Assembly: GCA_012837965.1 (NCBI GenBank)
Contig: DUQF01000017.1
Coordinates: 1 to 64,000 of the forward strand
DNA length: 64,000 bases
Origin: Clostridiales bacterium
GTDB lineage: Bacteria; Bacillota; Clostridia; Christensenellales; Aristaeellaceae
Direction: 5' to 3'
This document shows, one piece after another, positions 1 through 8,830 of this stretch. Numbering within the stretch: the first letter of the stretch is position 1; each line of letters begins with the position of its first letter. The notes below the pieces were generated by a model. The model searched no databases. It was not told where the DNA came from and saw only the letters and a list, made by a program, of their open reading frames with translations. The translations under genes and the position numbers were made by a program.

Positions 1-244
1 AGTCCACGTGGGCGTAGTGACGGTTTTCCGTCTCGTACTCTACGTGAGAGGTGTTGATGGTGATTCCACGGGCCTTCTCTTCGGGGGCCTTGTCAATCTC
101 ATCATAGTGCTTGGCCTGGGCGTGGCCACCGGCGGACAGCACCATGGTGATGGCGGCGGTCAGGGTGGTCTTGCCGTGGTCAACGTGACCGATCGTGCCG
201 ATGTTGACGTGAGGCTTGGTGCGTTCGAATTTTGCTTTTGCCAT
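1..244 (-). CDS. tuf: Elongation factor Tu, N-terminal part (cut by window edge)
   Basis: Translation GTPase that carries aminoacyl-tRNA to the ribosomal A site. Only the first 81 residues lie in the window. They carry the EF-Tu start [20 protein letters not shown], the P-loop GHVDHGKT at about residues 19-26, and the switch I region ending in RGITI. The ATG at 244 is 41 bp after the fusA stop, with an aaagaac stretch just upstream as a weak ribosome site. It is the last visible gene of the rpsL-rpsG-fusA-tuf string, so it is probably co-transcribed with those genes. The C-terminal four fifths are outside the window. Confidence 0.97.
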   Translation of the reverse strand, partial: MAKAKFERTKPHVNIGTIGHVDHGKTTLTAAITMVLSAGGHAQAKHYDEIDKAPEEKARGITINTSHVEYETENRHYAHVD

Positions 245-285
245 TGTTCTTTATCCTTTCGCCGCTATATCGCGGCCATTCATTT

Positions 286-2355
286 TTATTTGCCGAGTAT
301 CTTATCGGCGATGGACTTGGGCACTTCTTCAAAATGGTCAAAAACCATGGTGAACATGCCTCGTCCTTGGGTACGGGATCTGAGGTCGGTAGCATAGCCA
401 AACATTTGGCTAAGCGGTATGAAAGAGCGTACAACCTGGTCGTGCTGCCTTGCTTCCATGGAGTCGACACGGCCTCGGCGGCTGTTAATGTCACCGATAA
501 CGTCGCCCAGGTATTGGTCGGGCACGATGACTTCCACCATCATCACAGGCTCAAGCAGCTTGGGTTCGGCGTTCTTCAGGGCCTCTTTAAAGGCCAGGGA
601 GCCCGCGATCTTGAAGGCGATTTCGGACGAGTCCACCTCGTGGTAGGAGCCATCTATCACAGCCACCTTGAAATCAACCACTTCGTAGCCGCCTAAAACG
701 CCGGCGCTCGCAGCTTCCTGAATGCCGTTGTCGATGGGGGCAATGTATTCCCTGGGAATGACGCCGCCAACGATTTTGTTTTCAAAGCTGTAGCCTTCAC
801 CGGGCTCTGTAGGCATAATCTCAATAATGCAGTGACCATACTGGCCGTGACCGCCGGTCTGGCGCACATAACGGCCTTCGCCCCGGGCTTGGCGGGAAAT
901 GGTTTCCTTATAGGCAACCTGCGGCTTGCCAACGCTGGCTTCCACCTTGAACTCCCGCACCATGCGGTCAACAATAATTTCAAGGTGCAATTCGCCCATG
1001 CCGGCAATGATGGTCTGACCCGTTTCCTCGTCGGTGTAGGACTTAAAAGTAGGGTCTTCCTCGGCCAGGCGCATTAGAGCGTTGGTCATCCTTTCTTGGC
1101 CGGCCTTGGTTTTAGGCTCTATGGCTACACGGATAACGGGCTCGGGGAACTCCATATCTTCAAGAATGATAGGGTTTTTCTCATCGCAAAGGGTGTCGCC
1201 TGTGGTGGTATCTCGAAGGCCCACAGCCGCGGCGATATCGCCGGTGCAAACGCCGACCACATCTTCCCGGTGGTTGGCGTGCATCTTGAGAATACGACTG
1301 AAGCGCTCACGCTTGCCCTTGGTTGAGTTGTAAACGTAGGTGTTGGTTTCGACCATGCCCGAATAGACACGGAAGAAAGCCAACTTGCCAACAAAAGGAT
1401 CGACCGCGATTTTAAAGGCGAGGGCAGAAAAAGGCTCGTCATCGGAAGGATGGCGCTCCATCACCTTTTCGGGATTACGGGGATGGGTGCCGGTAATCGC
1501 GGGAATGTCCACAGGTGAGGGCATATACTTGACAATGCCGTCAAGCAATGGCTGAACACCCTTGTTGCGGTAACTGGTGCCACAAAACACAGGGGTCATT
1601 TTGTTGGCGATGGTGGTCTTTCGGATAGCGGCGTCCATCTCTTCCTCGGTGATGGTTTCGCCCGCAAAGAACTTTTCCATCAGGGTGTCATCGGTTTCGG
1701 CGACCGCTTCCAAAAGCTTCATGTGATATTCGTCGGCAAGCTCACGAAGGTCGGCGGGAATCTCCTCGTCACGTACATCGTTGCCATCATCGTCATAGTA
1801 GACTTCGGCACGCATTCTGACCAGGTCGATAATGCCGGTAAAATCGCTTTCCTTGCCAATGGGTAACTGTACTGCAACCGCGTTCGCGTGCAGGCGGTTT
1901 TTCATCATTTCGATGGAATGAAAAAAGTCCGCGCCTACGGTGTCCATCTTGTTGACATAAGCCATACGGGGTACCTTGTAGGTTTCGGCTTGTTTCCAGA
2001 CCATTTCACTTTGGGGCTCAACGCCTGCTTTAGCATCAAACACCGCAACGGCACCGTCCAGAACACGCAAAGAACGCTCCACTTCGACGGTAAAGTCGAC
2101 GTGGCCCGGGGTGTCGATGATGTTGATGGTATGACCCTTCCAGACGCAGGTGGTTGCAGCGGATGTAATGGTGATACCGCGCTCCTTCTCCTGTGCCATC
2201 CAGTCCATGGTGGCTGCGCCTTCGTGGGTTTCTCCTACACGGTGCACACGGCCTGTATAGTACAGAATTCGCTCGGTGGTGGTTGTTTTACCGGCGTCGA
2301 TGTGAGCCATGATGCCGATATTGCGCACCTTATCAAGCGGATGTGTTCTGAGCAT
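286..2355 (-). CDS. fusA: Elongation factor G
   Basis: Ribosomal translocase GTPase. The 689-residue length fits the family. The P-loop [13 protein letters not shown] lies near residue 17, followed by RGITITSAA (switch I), DTPGHVDF (G3) and NKMD (G4). Domain IV/V sequences such as GGVIPREYI and [12 protein letters not shown] are also present. Its position between rpsG and tuf is the classical str arrangement and argues for the translational EF-G rather than a ribosome-protection paralogue. A clear aggaaag ribosome site precedes the ATG. No truncation or odd residue was noticed. Confidence 0.98.
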   Translation of the reverse strand: MLRTHPLDKVRNIGIMAHIDAGKTTTTERILYYTGRVHRVGETHEGAATMDWMAQEKERGITITSAATTCVWKGHTINIIDTPGHVDFTVEVERSLRVLDGAVAVFDAKAGVEPQSEMVWKQAETYKVPRMAYVNKMDTVGADFFHSIEMMKNRLHANAVAVQLPIGKESDFTGIIDLVRMRAEVYYDDDGNDVRDEEIPADLRELADEYHMKLLEAVAETDDTLMEKFFAGETITEEEMDAAIRKTTIANKMTPVFCGTSYRNKGVQPLLDGIVKYMPSPVDIPAITGTHPRNPEKVMERHPSDDEPFSALAFKIAVDPFVGKLAFFRVYSGMVETNTYVYNSTKGKRERFSRILKMHANHREDVVGVCTGDIAAAVGLRDTTTGDTLCDEKNPIILEDMEFPEPVIRVAIEPKTKAGQERMTNALMRLAEEDPTFKSYTDEETGQTIIAGMGELHLEIIVDRMVREFKVEASVGKPQVAYKETISRQARGEGRYVRQTGGHGQYGHCIIEIMPTEPGEGYSFENKIVGGVIPREYIAPIDNGIQEAASAGVLGGYEVVDFKVAVIDGSYHEVDSSEIAFKIAGSLAFKEALKNAEPKLLEPVMMVEVIVPDQYLGDVIGDINSRRGRVDSMEARQHDQVVRSFIPLSQMFGYATDLRSRTQGRGMFTMVFDHFEEVPKSIADKILGK

Positions 2356-2400
2356 ACGGGTTTCTTTCCTCCAGTTTGGGGGCCTATTGGCCCACCGTTT

Positions 2401-2871
2401 TTACCAACGATAGTGGGCAAAAGCCTTGTTGGCCTCGGCCATGCGATGCATTTCTTCCTTGCGGCGAACAGCGTTGCCGGCGTTGTTGGATGCATCGATC
2501 AGTTCGTTAGCCAGGCGTTCGTACATTTTCCTTTCGCTGCGTTTGCGGCTAAAGTCGACGATCCAGCGCAGGGCCAAGGTCTGACGGCGCTCTTCACGGA
2601 TTTCGATGGGCACCTGGTAAGTAGCGCCGCCGACACGGCGAGCCTTGACTTCCAGCTGCGGCATCACGTTGTTGAGCGCTTCCTGAAACACTTCGATGGG
2701 TTCTTTTTTGGTTTTTTCTCTAATCATTTCGAAAGCAGAGTAGCAAATGCCTTGCGCAATGCCACGCTTGCCATCAAGCATAATTTGGTTAATAAGCTTG
2801 GTTACTACCGTGGTTCCATATAACGGATCCGGCAGAACCTCCCGCTTTGGGATAAAGCCACGACGGGGCAT
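2401..2871 (-). CDS. rpsG: 30S ribosomal protein S7
   Basis: Primary 16S rRNA-binding protein that nucleates assembly of the small-subunit head. The 156 residues match the family length. The start [16 protein letters not shown] and the motifs [18 protein letters not shown] and [20 protein letters not shown] are typical of S7. It lies between rpsL and fusA on the same strand, with an aaggagg ribosome site directly upstream. A gap of about 156 bp separates it from the rpsL stop. S7 is the autoregulatory protein of the str operon in Escherichia coli; I cannot show the same control here. Confidence 0.98.
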   Translation of the reverse strand: MPRRGFIPKREVLPDPLYGTTVVTKLINQIMLDGKRGIAQGICYSAFEMIREKTKKEPIEVFQEALNNVMPQLEVKARRVGGATYQVPIEIREERRQTLALRWIVDFSRKRSERKMYERLANELIDASNNAGNAVRRKEEMHRMAEANKAFAHYRW

Positions 2872-3027
2872 GATTGTTCCTCCTTAAAAATGTGGGGCAA
2901 ACACCTATTGGGACCAGCACGTCAGCATCGCGCCGTTTCATAAAAGAAAAGCTATTGTCCAAGACCTTGCCTTGATCGTTCGTTCCATCAATCAGGGCAG
3001 ATAGCCGCCTTTTAGATGAATGGTCCT

Positions 3028-3402
3028 TTACTTCTTCGGGCGCTTTGCGCCATAGAGCGAACGGCCCTGATTGCGCTTGGCAACCCCCGCCGTATCAAGT
3101 GCGCCCCTGATAACATGGTAGCGCACGCCGGGAAGGTCGCGAACACGGCCGCCGCGAATGAGCACGACCGAGTGCTCCTGCAAGTTATGACCAATGCCGG
3201 GAATGTAGCAAGTACCTTCGTATTGGTTGGTCAAGCGGATTCTCGCAATTTTGCGCAAAGCCGAATTGGGCTTCTTGGGCGTTGTGGTCCTGACACTCAG
3301 GCAAACGCCGCGCTTTTGCGGGCACCCTTGCAGGATGGGCACGTCAGATTTTTTGACTACCTTCTTCCTTCCCTTGCGGATCAATTGATTGATCGTGGGC
3401 AT
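3028..3402 (-). CDS. rpsL: 30S ribosomal protein S12
   Basis: Decoding-centre protein of the small subunit, 124 residues. The family start [14 protein letters not shown], the loop [12 protein letters not shown] and the C-terminal [12 protein letters not shown] are all present. The lysines whose change gives streptomycin resistance in other bacteria (in PKKPNSAL and in [13 protein letters not shown]) have the wild-type form. It is the first gene of the str operon in the window. A strong aggaggtg ribosome site precedes the ATG, and a good promoter lies about 165 bp upstream. Confidence 0.98.
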   Translation of the reverse strand: MPTINQLIRKGRKKVVKKSDVPILQGCPQKRGVCLSVRTTTPKKPNSALRKIARIRLTNQYEGTCYIPGIGHNLQEHSVVLIRGGRVRDLPGVRYHVIRGALDTAGVAKRNQGRSLYGAKRPKK

Positions 3403-3563
3403 GGAACACCTCCTGATAATTAATCGGAGCCGGTCTAAGCGGTCTCCTCCTATAAAATGCTCTCAACCCTATGAGCATATATAGTCTAAGTAATCTGGAC
3501 GAAAAACGCCCAAGCTGCCCATTTTTGTCCACCCAAAAAGAGCGCACAGGGGGCAACTTGGGA

Positions 3564-3593
3564 ATAATACCACAGAAAGTCAAGGTATGTCAA
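3564..3593 (-). promoter_or_regulatory. Sigma-A-type promoter of the str operon
   Basis: Read on the minus strand: -35 TTGACA (3593-3588), an 18-bp spacer and -10 TATTAT (3569-3564). A leader of roughly 150 nt follows before rpsL. The leader contains a possible hairpin at 3530-3497 (GGAC/GTCC plus an A5/T5 arm) and a small TGCTC/GAGCA hairpin nearer the gene. These may be part of a ribosomal-protein leader, but I recognise no known class. Confidence 0.7.
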
Positions 3594-3670
3594 GCGTTTT
3601 AAGGTTTTTGCATGTAAATTTCATGTAAGAGTACCATGCATATTGAACAGTATATAGGAAATAGGGAGGC

Positions 3671-3841
3671 ATGAGAAAAAGAAAGAGAAAGAGTTCTCAT
3701 CATGGCGATCAATTAAACATGAAATATCGTCAATCTATTCTTAGTATTGCTCAAAGACATGGTATAAACAAGGCTTTCGGAAAGTATAACAAAGTAAGGT
3801 TATATATTTTTTTTGACTCGGCAATTATGACTGAACCTTAG
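3671..3841 (+). pseudogene. Transposase helix-turn-helix remnant
   Basis: A 56-residue reading frame, preceded by gggaggc, that ends abruptly. The middle part (SIAQRHGINKAFGKYNK) resembles the N-terminal helix-turn-helix of IS3/IS481-type transposases, where a 'YAxxHGVxKAxxKYNxxRxYIYxW' pattern is usual. Here it stops just after the RLYIFF stretch and no DDE core follows. The surrounding DNA is clearly more AT-rich than its neighbours. I read it as the decayed 5' end of an insertion sequence. The family assignment rests on pattern resemblance only. A short expressed DNA-binding peptide is a less likely alternative. Confidence 0.5.
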
Positions 3842-3963
3842 AATCTTTTACTTGTCATTCCAGACATTCTTACAGCCACAAACCAATGGTGTTCCTCTGT
3901 TGATTAAATTCCTTCATTTGAATAAATCAAAAATAATGCCTTTGTATTTCATATTGAATTTAT
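3842..3963. other. AT-rich gap with no recognisable gene
   Basis: AT-rich spacer between the transposase remnant and the 3' end of the glycosidase gene. On the plus strand, near 3865-3890, there is a TFLQPQTNG-like stretch that faintly recalls an integrase core end, too weak to annotate. I saw no strong intrinsic terminator for the minus-strand glycosidase operon that ends here; only a short TGAAT/ATTCA palindrome is present. Confidence 0.4.
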
Positions 3964-5745
3964 TCACTCATCATAATGACGCATTAGAGCAAAAGCAAGA
4001 AATCCGGCGCAGGTTGCAAACGCAGCGCCGGTTACGCAAGCGCCGGTATCTTCATCAACGCTTTCACAGGCTACGCCGTTATCCATCCGAGTCCGCCGCA
4101 AATGCTCCAAAGCTGTCTTAGAAAACCCAGCAAGCAAGCTGTTGCAGATGGACAGCACCCAGGGATGCGGAGCGTGCTTGCAGCCGATTTCGGCAATGTG
4201 ATGGCCAGCAAACGATAAAGGATAGGATTTATCTCGAATAAGAGAAACCGTGTTTTGCCAGACAGAATCTTCCGCTTTGCAAAAACCATAGAAAGGCAAC
4301 AGTTGCAGGCTTCCTGGCGGCTCATCGTAAATATCCCAATGACCGTTCAAATCGACAGACCAGGCATAAATAGGTTTCCCTTCATGCATGTGAACGCAAT
4401 GTGTTTGAATGGCTTTTTTTACCTTTTCAGCCCGCACCGCCAGCTCAGGCTGATTCAGCCAGACAGAAAGAATATTTAATGTTTTCCAAGCTAATACGTT
4501 ATTGTATGTTAGATATGGATACAGGTGCATGTCATCCGTGGGTTGCAGGAAAGTACTATACAGATCCACTTCAGGGTGCTTACGATTGTTCAGTTTCTCT
4601 AAAATGCCGGTAAGCGATTCCTGAATTTCCGCCCGTTGCAAAATACCCTTGTCGCCTGTTTTTTGAACGTACCGTTCCAACGCAATAACCGGTGCGCAAA
4701 GTTCATCCAGCTCAAAACCCGGCTCCAATACTGTGCCGTCAATAAATCGGCTATGAATACCGAAGTTTCGCCCCTGCAAATGAAATACGGAGAGGAGCAG
4801 TTCTCTTGCATAGCAGACATCAGCTTCCACAATCGCCGGAAATGCCCACAGCAGGCTGTCGCGATCCCAGTATGCCGCAGAAACATAATAGCGTGGGCTG
4901 CGGGAAGTCATCATGCACAGTTCTTCCGTATCAATGGTACGGCCGGAGGCATAAAAGAAAGAAAAGAAGAGATTGATGTTTAAAAGCGTTTCGATTACAG
5001 GGTCATCAATGCGCTTTTCACGCTCATAAAGCCATGATGCTGTGCGCTGTAATAGCGTGTCAAACCCCTGCCTGAGCATTTCTTTTGCGGAGGTTGCCGC
5101 AGATACTTCCTCATAGCCGATACCAAAGAAAATATCAAGCTGTATGCTTGTATCAGGAGGCAGGGTAGCGCTTTTAAAAATTCTGTATTCATAATCCCTG
5201 CGTTCCCACTCCGCTCCCTGGTCGATTTCACTGAAGGGTTGATTATCCCCGATGATGGGGGCAAAGGCAATTAGAGGGATTCCGGGAACCTGCTGGAATA
5301 CAAACATATGATTCCAGCCAGAGTCTTTCACCATTCGGCCGGTATCCAGACAGATACTTTCATTGACTGTGTGAAGCGTTTGCGACCAATCGCCGGTAAC
5401 GCCTATGGTAAATTTATGTGGTGCTGTATCCTTATTCAAAACGGAGAGCCGTAGGCCGAAGCCACGTTCTCCAATCGGCGCCAGATATGTACAACGAAAA
5501 GAAAAGTCATTTGTAGTGGATTCAAAGGACGGAATCCAGAAATGCTCACGGGACCACACCGGAGAAACAGCTATTTGTTTTCCGTATAGCTCTATGTAAG
5601 GCTGGATGAATCTACCTTGCCCTTTCATTTCCAGCATTCCTTTTAGCCGCATGAATAAACAGGAGATACCTTCAATGGCTCCATCGGATTCCCTGATCGT
5701 GGGCAGTGATACATATTCGTTTCCCGTTACTTGGTAGTGTTCCAT
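3964..5745 (-). CDS. Glycoside hydrolase with (alpha/alpha)6-barrel, family unassigned
   Basis: 593 residues with no signal peptide, so probably cytoplasmic. Residues 1 to about 230 look like an N-terminal beta-sandwich. Residues from about 240 to the end look like an (alpha/alpha)6 catalytic barrel. Likely active-site stretches are AYWDRDSLLWAF (residues 291-302) and GFELDELCAP (343-352). These are reminiscent of glucoamylase/debranching-type and GH125-like enzymes, in which acidic residues in such loops act as catalyst. It is the last gene of the GH31-GH65-ABC operon, 71 bp after the solute-binding protein gene, with a perfect 10-bp hairpin between them. The role inferred is trimming of the imported oligosaccharide. 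The exact family and linkage are not recognised. Confidence 0.7.
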   Translation of the reverse strand: MEHYQVTGNEYVSLPTIRESDGAIEGISCLFMRLKGMLEMKGQGRFIQPYIELYGKQIAVSPVWSREHFWIPSFESTTNDFSFRCTYLAPIGERGFGLRLSVLNKDTAPHKFTIGVTGDWSQTLHTVNESICLDTGRMVKDSGWNHMFVFQQVPGIPLIAFAPIIGDNQPFSEIDQGAEWERRDYEYRIFKSATLPPDTSIQLDIFFGIGYEEVSAATSAKEMLRQGFDTLLQRTASWLYEREKRIDDPVIETLLNINLFFSFFYASGRTIDTEELCMMTSRSPRYYVSAAYWDRDSLLWAFPAIVEADVCYARELLLSVFHLQGRNFGIHSRFIDGTVLEPGFELDELCAPVIALERYVQKTGDKGILQRAEIQESLTGILEKLNNRKHPEVDLYSTFLQPTDDMHLYPYLTYNNVLAWKTLNILSVWLNQPELAVRAEKVKKAIQTHCVHMHEGKPIYAWSVDLNGHWDIYDEPPGSLQLLPFYGFCKAEDSVWQNTVSLIRDKSYPLSFAGHHIAEIGCKHAPHPWVLSICNSLLAGFSKTALEHLRRTRMDNGVACESVDEDTGACVTGAAFATCAGFLAFALMRHYDE

Positions 5746-5767
5746 GGATCATCCTCCTTTTGGGAAG

Positions 5768-5794
5768 AGGGGGAAGGCCTTTGACCTTCCCCCT
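5768..5794 (-). promoter_or_regulatory. Intercistronic GC-rich hairpin after the binding-protein gene
   Basis: Perfect 10-bp inverted repeat (5768-5777 with 5785-5794) and a 7-nt loop, located between the solute-binding protein stop and the last glycosidase gene. No T-run follows on the minus strand, so it is unlikely to be a simple terminator. Such hairpins often protect the 3' end of binding-protein mRNA and raise its level over distal genes. That role is an inference here. Confidence 0.6.
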
Positions 5795-5816
5795 TGAAAT
5801 GCTTAATTACTGGTCA

Positions 5817-7046
5817 TTACAGAAGACCGGCATCTTCCAGCTGGGCCTGGATATCATCTAGCGCTTCCTGTGCGGTGACATCGTTCATCTCCAGCGTGCT
5901 CAGTACGTTATTGATAATTTCGCTGGCAGCGCCGGATTCTTTCAGAGCCGGGGGTGCGGCTGCGTAATCCATGCTGTCAAATACAGCGGCACGGTTGGCG
6001 GGAGGGGTAATTTCCAGATACTGGGTCAGCTTGCTCTGATCGGCGATGGTGGGCAGCTCCCAGCTGGCGTCAAGACGCAGCTGCACGATGTCGGGATCGG
6101 AACCCATGGCATCGGCGAACTTGGCCGCAGCTTCCTTCTTGTTGCTGGAAGGAGATACGCAGTTCACGTTGGCAAAGAAGAACGTGCTCTTATCGGCATA
6201 GCCGGGCTCAACCACGATATCCCAATCAAAGGCGCACTTTTCAGTATAGGTTGGGAAAGCCCAAATGCCGGTAATGATCATGCCCAGTTTGCCCTCGATG
6301 AACATATCCCAGTCACCGCGGCCGGCCATTTCTTCAGCAGTGGGCTGCACATGGTTTTCGCCACGGACACGCTTGATCATCGCTTCCAAAACAGCAACAT
6401 TTTCCGGGCTGTTGGCAGTGAAGGCGGTATAGTCTTCATTCAATAGGCTGCCGCCGTTACCCTTGACGGACTTGTAGAACTCGTGATAGGTAATTGGCTG
6501 AAAGGCTCCCCAGATATCGTCGCCCAAGGCTTTGATAGCTTCGGCGGCGGTCTGGATGTCAGCCCAGGTCCAGTCGTCGGCAGGATAAGCAATGCCTGCC
6601 TGGTCGAATAGCGCCTTGTTGTAGATCAAAACACAGGTAGAAAAGCTCATGGGCACAGCATAGAGCTTACCAGCGGAGCTGACCGCTTCAAGCGTACCGG
6701 CAGAATAGCTTTCTGCGTTGACAAGACCCGTCAAATCGGCACAGGCATCGCGCAGCATATAGGCCAGGTAGTTTTCCATGTTCATCTCAAACACGTCCGG
6801 CGCATTGCCGCCGCCTACTGTGGTGGCCAGCTTAGTAAAGTAATCATTGTAACCGGTAATCTGCAGGTCGATCTTGATGTCGGGGTTCTTTTCTTCAAAG
6901 ACCGCAATCATCTTCTTGAGGGTCTCCTCCTGGGCGCCAGAGCCGGAGAAGTGGGCATAGGTGATGGTGACGGGCTCTGCCAGCGCAGAAACAGTCAGAG
7001 TCAATACCATAGCCAATGCCAGAAATAGGGCGAGAATTTTCTTCAT
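5817..7046 (-). CDS. ABC transporter sugar-binding protein (extracellular solute-binding family 1)
   Basis: 409 residues from the ATG at 7046, chosen because aaaggaggc sits just upstream. An in-frame start 33 bp earlier has no ribosome site. The N-terminus MKKILALFLALAMVLTLTVSALA is a signal peptide. No lipobox cysteine is evident, which is unusual for a Gram-positive binding protein. The mature part (VTITYAHFSG..., DIKIDLQITGYNDYFTKL, GGGNAPDVFEMN) is typical of family 1 sugar-binding proteins of CUT1 importers. It lies directly downstream of two cognate permease genes and next to three sugar-active enzymes. The ligand is probably an alpha-linked oligosaccharide or glucoside, unproven. No ATPase gene is in the operon. 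Confidence 0.9.
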   Translation of the reverse strand: MKKILALFLALAMVLTLTVSALAEPVTITYAHFSGSGAQEETLKKMIAVFEEKNPDIKIDLQITGYNDYFTKLATTVGGGNAPDVFEMNMENYLAYMLRDACADLTGLVNAESYSAGTLEAVSSAGKLYAVPMSFSTCVLIYNKALFDQAGIAYPADDWTWADIQTAAEAIKALGDDIWGAFQPITYHEFYKSVKGNGGSLLNEDYTAFTANSPENVAVLEAMIKRVRGENHVQPTAEEMAGRGDWDMFIEGKLGMIITGIWAFPTYTEKCAFDWDIVVEPGYADKSTFFFANVNCVSPSSNKKEAAAKFADAMGSDPDIVQLRLDASWELPTIADQSKLTQYLEITPPANRAAVFDSMDYAAAPPALKESGAASEIINNVLSTLEMNDVTAQEALDDIQAQLEDAGLL

Positions 7047-7097
7047 GGGAAAAGCCTCCTTTAATATTTGCAAAGGCATCCGAAGCCTTTACATTCA

Positions 7098-7940
7098 TTA
7101 TTTGAGTCCGCCCAAGCTGATGCCCTGATCCACATATCGCTGGGAGATCAGGTACACAACTAAAATGGGCAGGATGGTGAGCACTGCGCCTGCCATCAGC
7201 ACATGCTCATTATTCTTGTAAATTCCATTCATATTACCCAACACCACCTGCAGCGTTTGCTTGTTGGTAGAGGTTAAAACAATCAGCGGCCACAAATAAC
7301 TGTTCCAACTGCCCATGAAGGACAGAAGAACCATTGTCGCCAGTGTTGGCATGACCATAGGTAACATAATTTGAAAGAAGATCCGGTAGAGCGAAGCGCC
7401 ATCCAGATAAGCGGATTCCATATACGCATCATTGACGCTCATCATGCTTTGGCGCATTAGGAACACGCCGAAAGCATTGGCAAGAGAGGGAAGGATTAAG
7501 CCCGTATAGGTGTCCAGCAATCGAAGAATCCTGAGAATGATATAATTGGGTACCATGGTTACCGTACCTGGAATCATCATCGTTGCCAGGTACACAGCAA
7601 ACAGCTTGCCGCTGCCCTTAAAGGAAATCTTGGCGAATACGAAGGCCGCCATGGTAGCGGACGAAACCGCAACAAAAGTACTCGTGATGGCCAGAAGCAG
7701 GCTGTTAAGGCTGGAGCGGGTAAAAGAGAAACCCTGCATATTAAATACACGCTGATAACCTTCAATGGTTGGACGCTCCGGAATCCAGCGGATGGGAATG
7801 GTACGGATGGCTTCCGACCCTTTAAAGGAAGAGGATACCATCCACGCAAAGGGCAGAACAGTCAGCAGCACAATCACCAGCAACATTAAATAAAATAGAA
7901 TGGTACGCAGAGCTTTACGAACAGTGGGCGCCTTACGCAT
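7098..7940 (-). CDS. ABC sugar permease, MalG/CUT1 type
   Basis: 280 residues with about six hydrophobic segments. The EAA loop around EESAYLDGASLYRIFFQIMLP-type residues (seen here as ESAYLDGASLYRIFF) is the docking site for the shared ATPase. The N-terminal part includes LPFAWMVSSSFK, typical of MalG-like permeases. The start overlaps the end of the upstream permease by 8 bp, indicating translational coupling, and the binding-protein gene follows about 50 bp later. It would form the membrane channel together with the 7933-8826 product. The importer lacks a local nucleotide-binding subunit, so an MsmX-like shared ATPase is expected elsewhere. Confidence 0.93.
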   Translation of the reverse strand: MRKAPTVRKALRTILFYLMLLVIVLLTVLPFAWMVSSSFKGSEAIRTIPIRWIPERPTIEGYQRVFNMQGFSFTRSSLNSLLLAITSTFVAVSSATMAAFVFAKISFKGSGKLFAVYLATMMIPGTVTMVPNYIILRILRLLDTYTGLILPSLANAFGVFLMRQSMMSVNDAYMESAYLDGASLYRIFFQIMLPMVMPTLATMVLLSFMGSWNSYLWPLIVLTSTNKQTLQVVLGNMNGIYKNNEHVLMAGAVLTILPILVVYLISQRYVDQGISLGGLK

Positions 7941-8826
7941 CGTAATTCACCCACTTTTTTTGAAGCCTGAACTGGATTGCCGTGAAAATAAGGATCAGCG
8001 CAAACAGAATCCAGGAATATGCGCTGGCAAGTCCCATCTTGTACTGCTTGAAAGCGTACTTGTAAATGCGTTCCAGAAAAACCGTGGTTGCGCCACCCGG
8101 GCCGCCATTGGTCATGATGAGCACGGAATCAAAAACCTGGAGACCGTAAATGATGTTGATAACTATCAGAAAAAACAAGGTCGGAGAAATCAGCGGCAGC
8201 GTAATGGCTGTCAGTTTTTTGAAACCACTGGCTCCATCAATGTCCGCTGCCTCATAGCAGGTGGAATCAATGGATTTGAGCGCAGCGAGCACCATCAAGG
8301 CATAATAGCCTGTATCTTTCCAAACTGCCGCAATTACAATGCCGGGCATTGCCCAATCTTTACTGTTCAACCAAGCCGGGCCTGTGATGCCAATTGCGGC
8401 AAGCATTTGATTTAATAAGCCATATTTACCGCTTAGCACCCATTGCCATACCACGGCAGCCGCCACCCATGAGGTGATGACTGGCGTATAGCAGATGGTG
8501 CGAAACAGTCTGTGCCCTTTGAAGGATTTGTTAAGAATCAACGCCTCACCCACGCTGGTCAACAAAATCAGAGGCAGATAAAGGCCCAAATAGGTAAAGG
8601 TATGCTTAAGCACTTTGGGAAATTCGCTGCCCTTGAGGATACGGGTAAAGTTATCAATGCCCACGAATTTCATGGTGTTCATAGGCATTAGTAAATCATA
8701 GTCCATCACACTAAATATTGCTGACGCCAAAATGGGAAGTAGGCAAAAGCCAATAACGCCAATCAAAGAAGGCAACAGAAACAGAATGGTCGTCCGACGC
8801 TTACTAGCATTGTTTGGAATATACAC
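7933..8826 (-). CDS. ABC sugar permease, MalF/UgpA type
   Basis: 297 residues and six predicted membrane segments, starting with LFLLPSLIGVIGFCLLPILAS. The EAA loop is CYEAADIDGASGFKKLTAI near residue 200. The usual partner motif ITNGGPGGATTVF is present near the C-terminus. The gene follows the GH65 gene by 4 bp and overlaps the next permease by 8 bp, so the transport genes are part of the enzyme operon. It pairs with the MalG-type permease to import the sugar captured by the binding protein. Confidence 0.93.
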   Translation of the reverse strand: MYIPNNASKRRTTILFLLPSLIGVIGFCLLPILASAIFSVMDYDLLMPMNTMKFVGIDNFTRILKGSEFPKVLKHTFTYLGLYLPLILLTSVGEALILNKSFKGHRLFRTICYTPVITSWVAAAVVWQWVLSGKYGLLNQMLAAIGITGPAWLNSKDWAMPGIVIAAVWKDTGYYALMVLAALKSIDSTCYEAADIDGASGFKKLTAITLPLISPTLFFLIVINIIYGLQVFDSVLIMTNGGPGGATTVFLERIYKYAFKQYKMGLASAYSWILFALILIFTAIQFRLQKKWVNYDA

Positions 8827-8830
8827 GAAC

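Noticed and set aside
1888-2823. Plus-strand frame of 311 codons across fusA and rpsG
   Set aside because: Spans two well-defined ribosomal genes on the other strand and shows no motif.
3344-3583. 79-residue minus-strand frame overlapping the rpsL start and leader
   Set aside because: Overlaps rpsL in another frame, has no domain, and the rpsL start with its strong aggaggtg site explains the region.
3852-4121. Plus-strand frame with a TFLQPQTNG stretch, considered as an integrase core end
   Set aside because: Most of it is antisense to the glycosidase gene and the resemblance is only a few residues.
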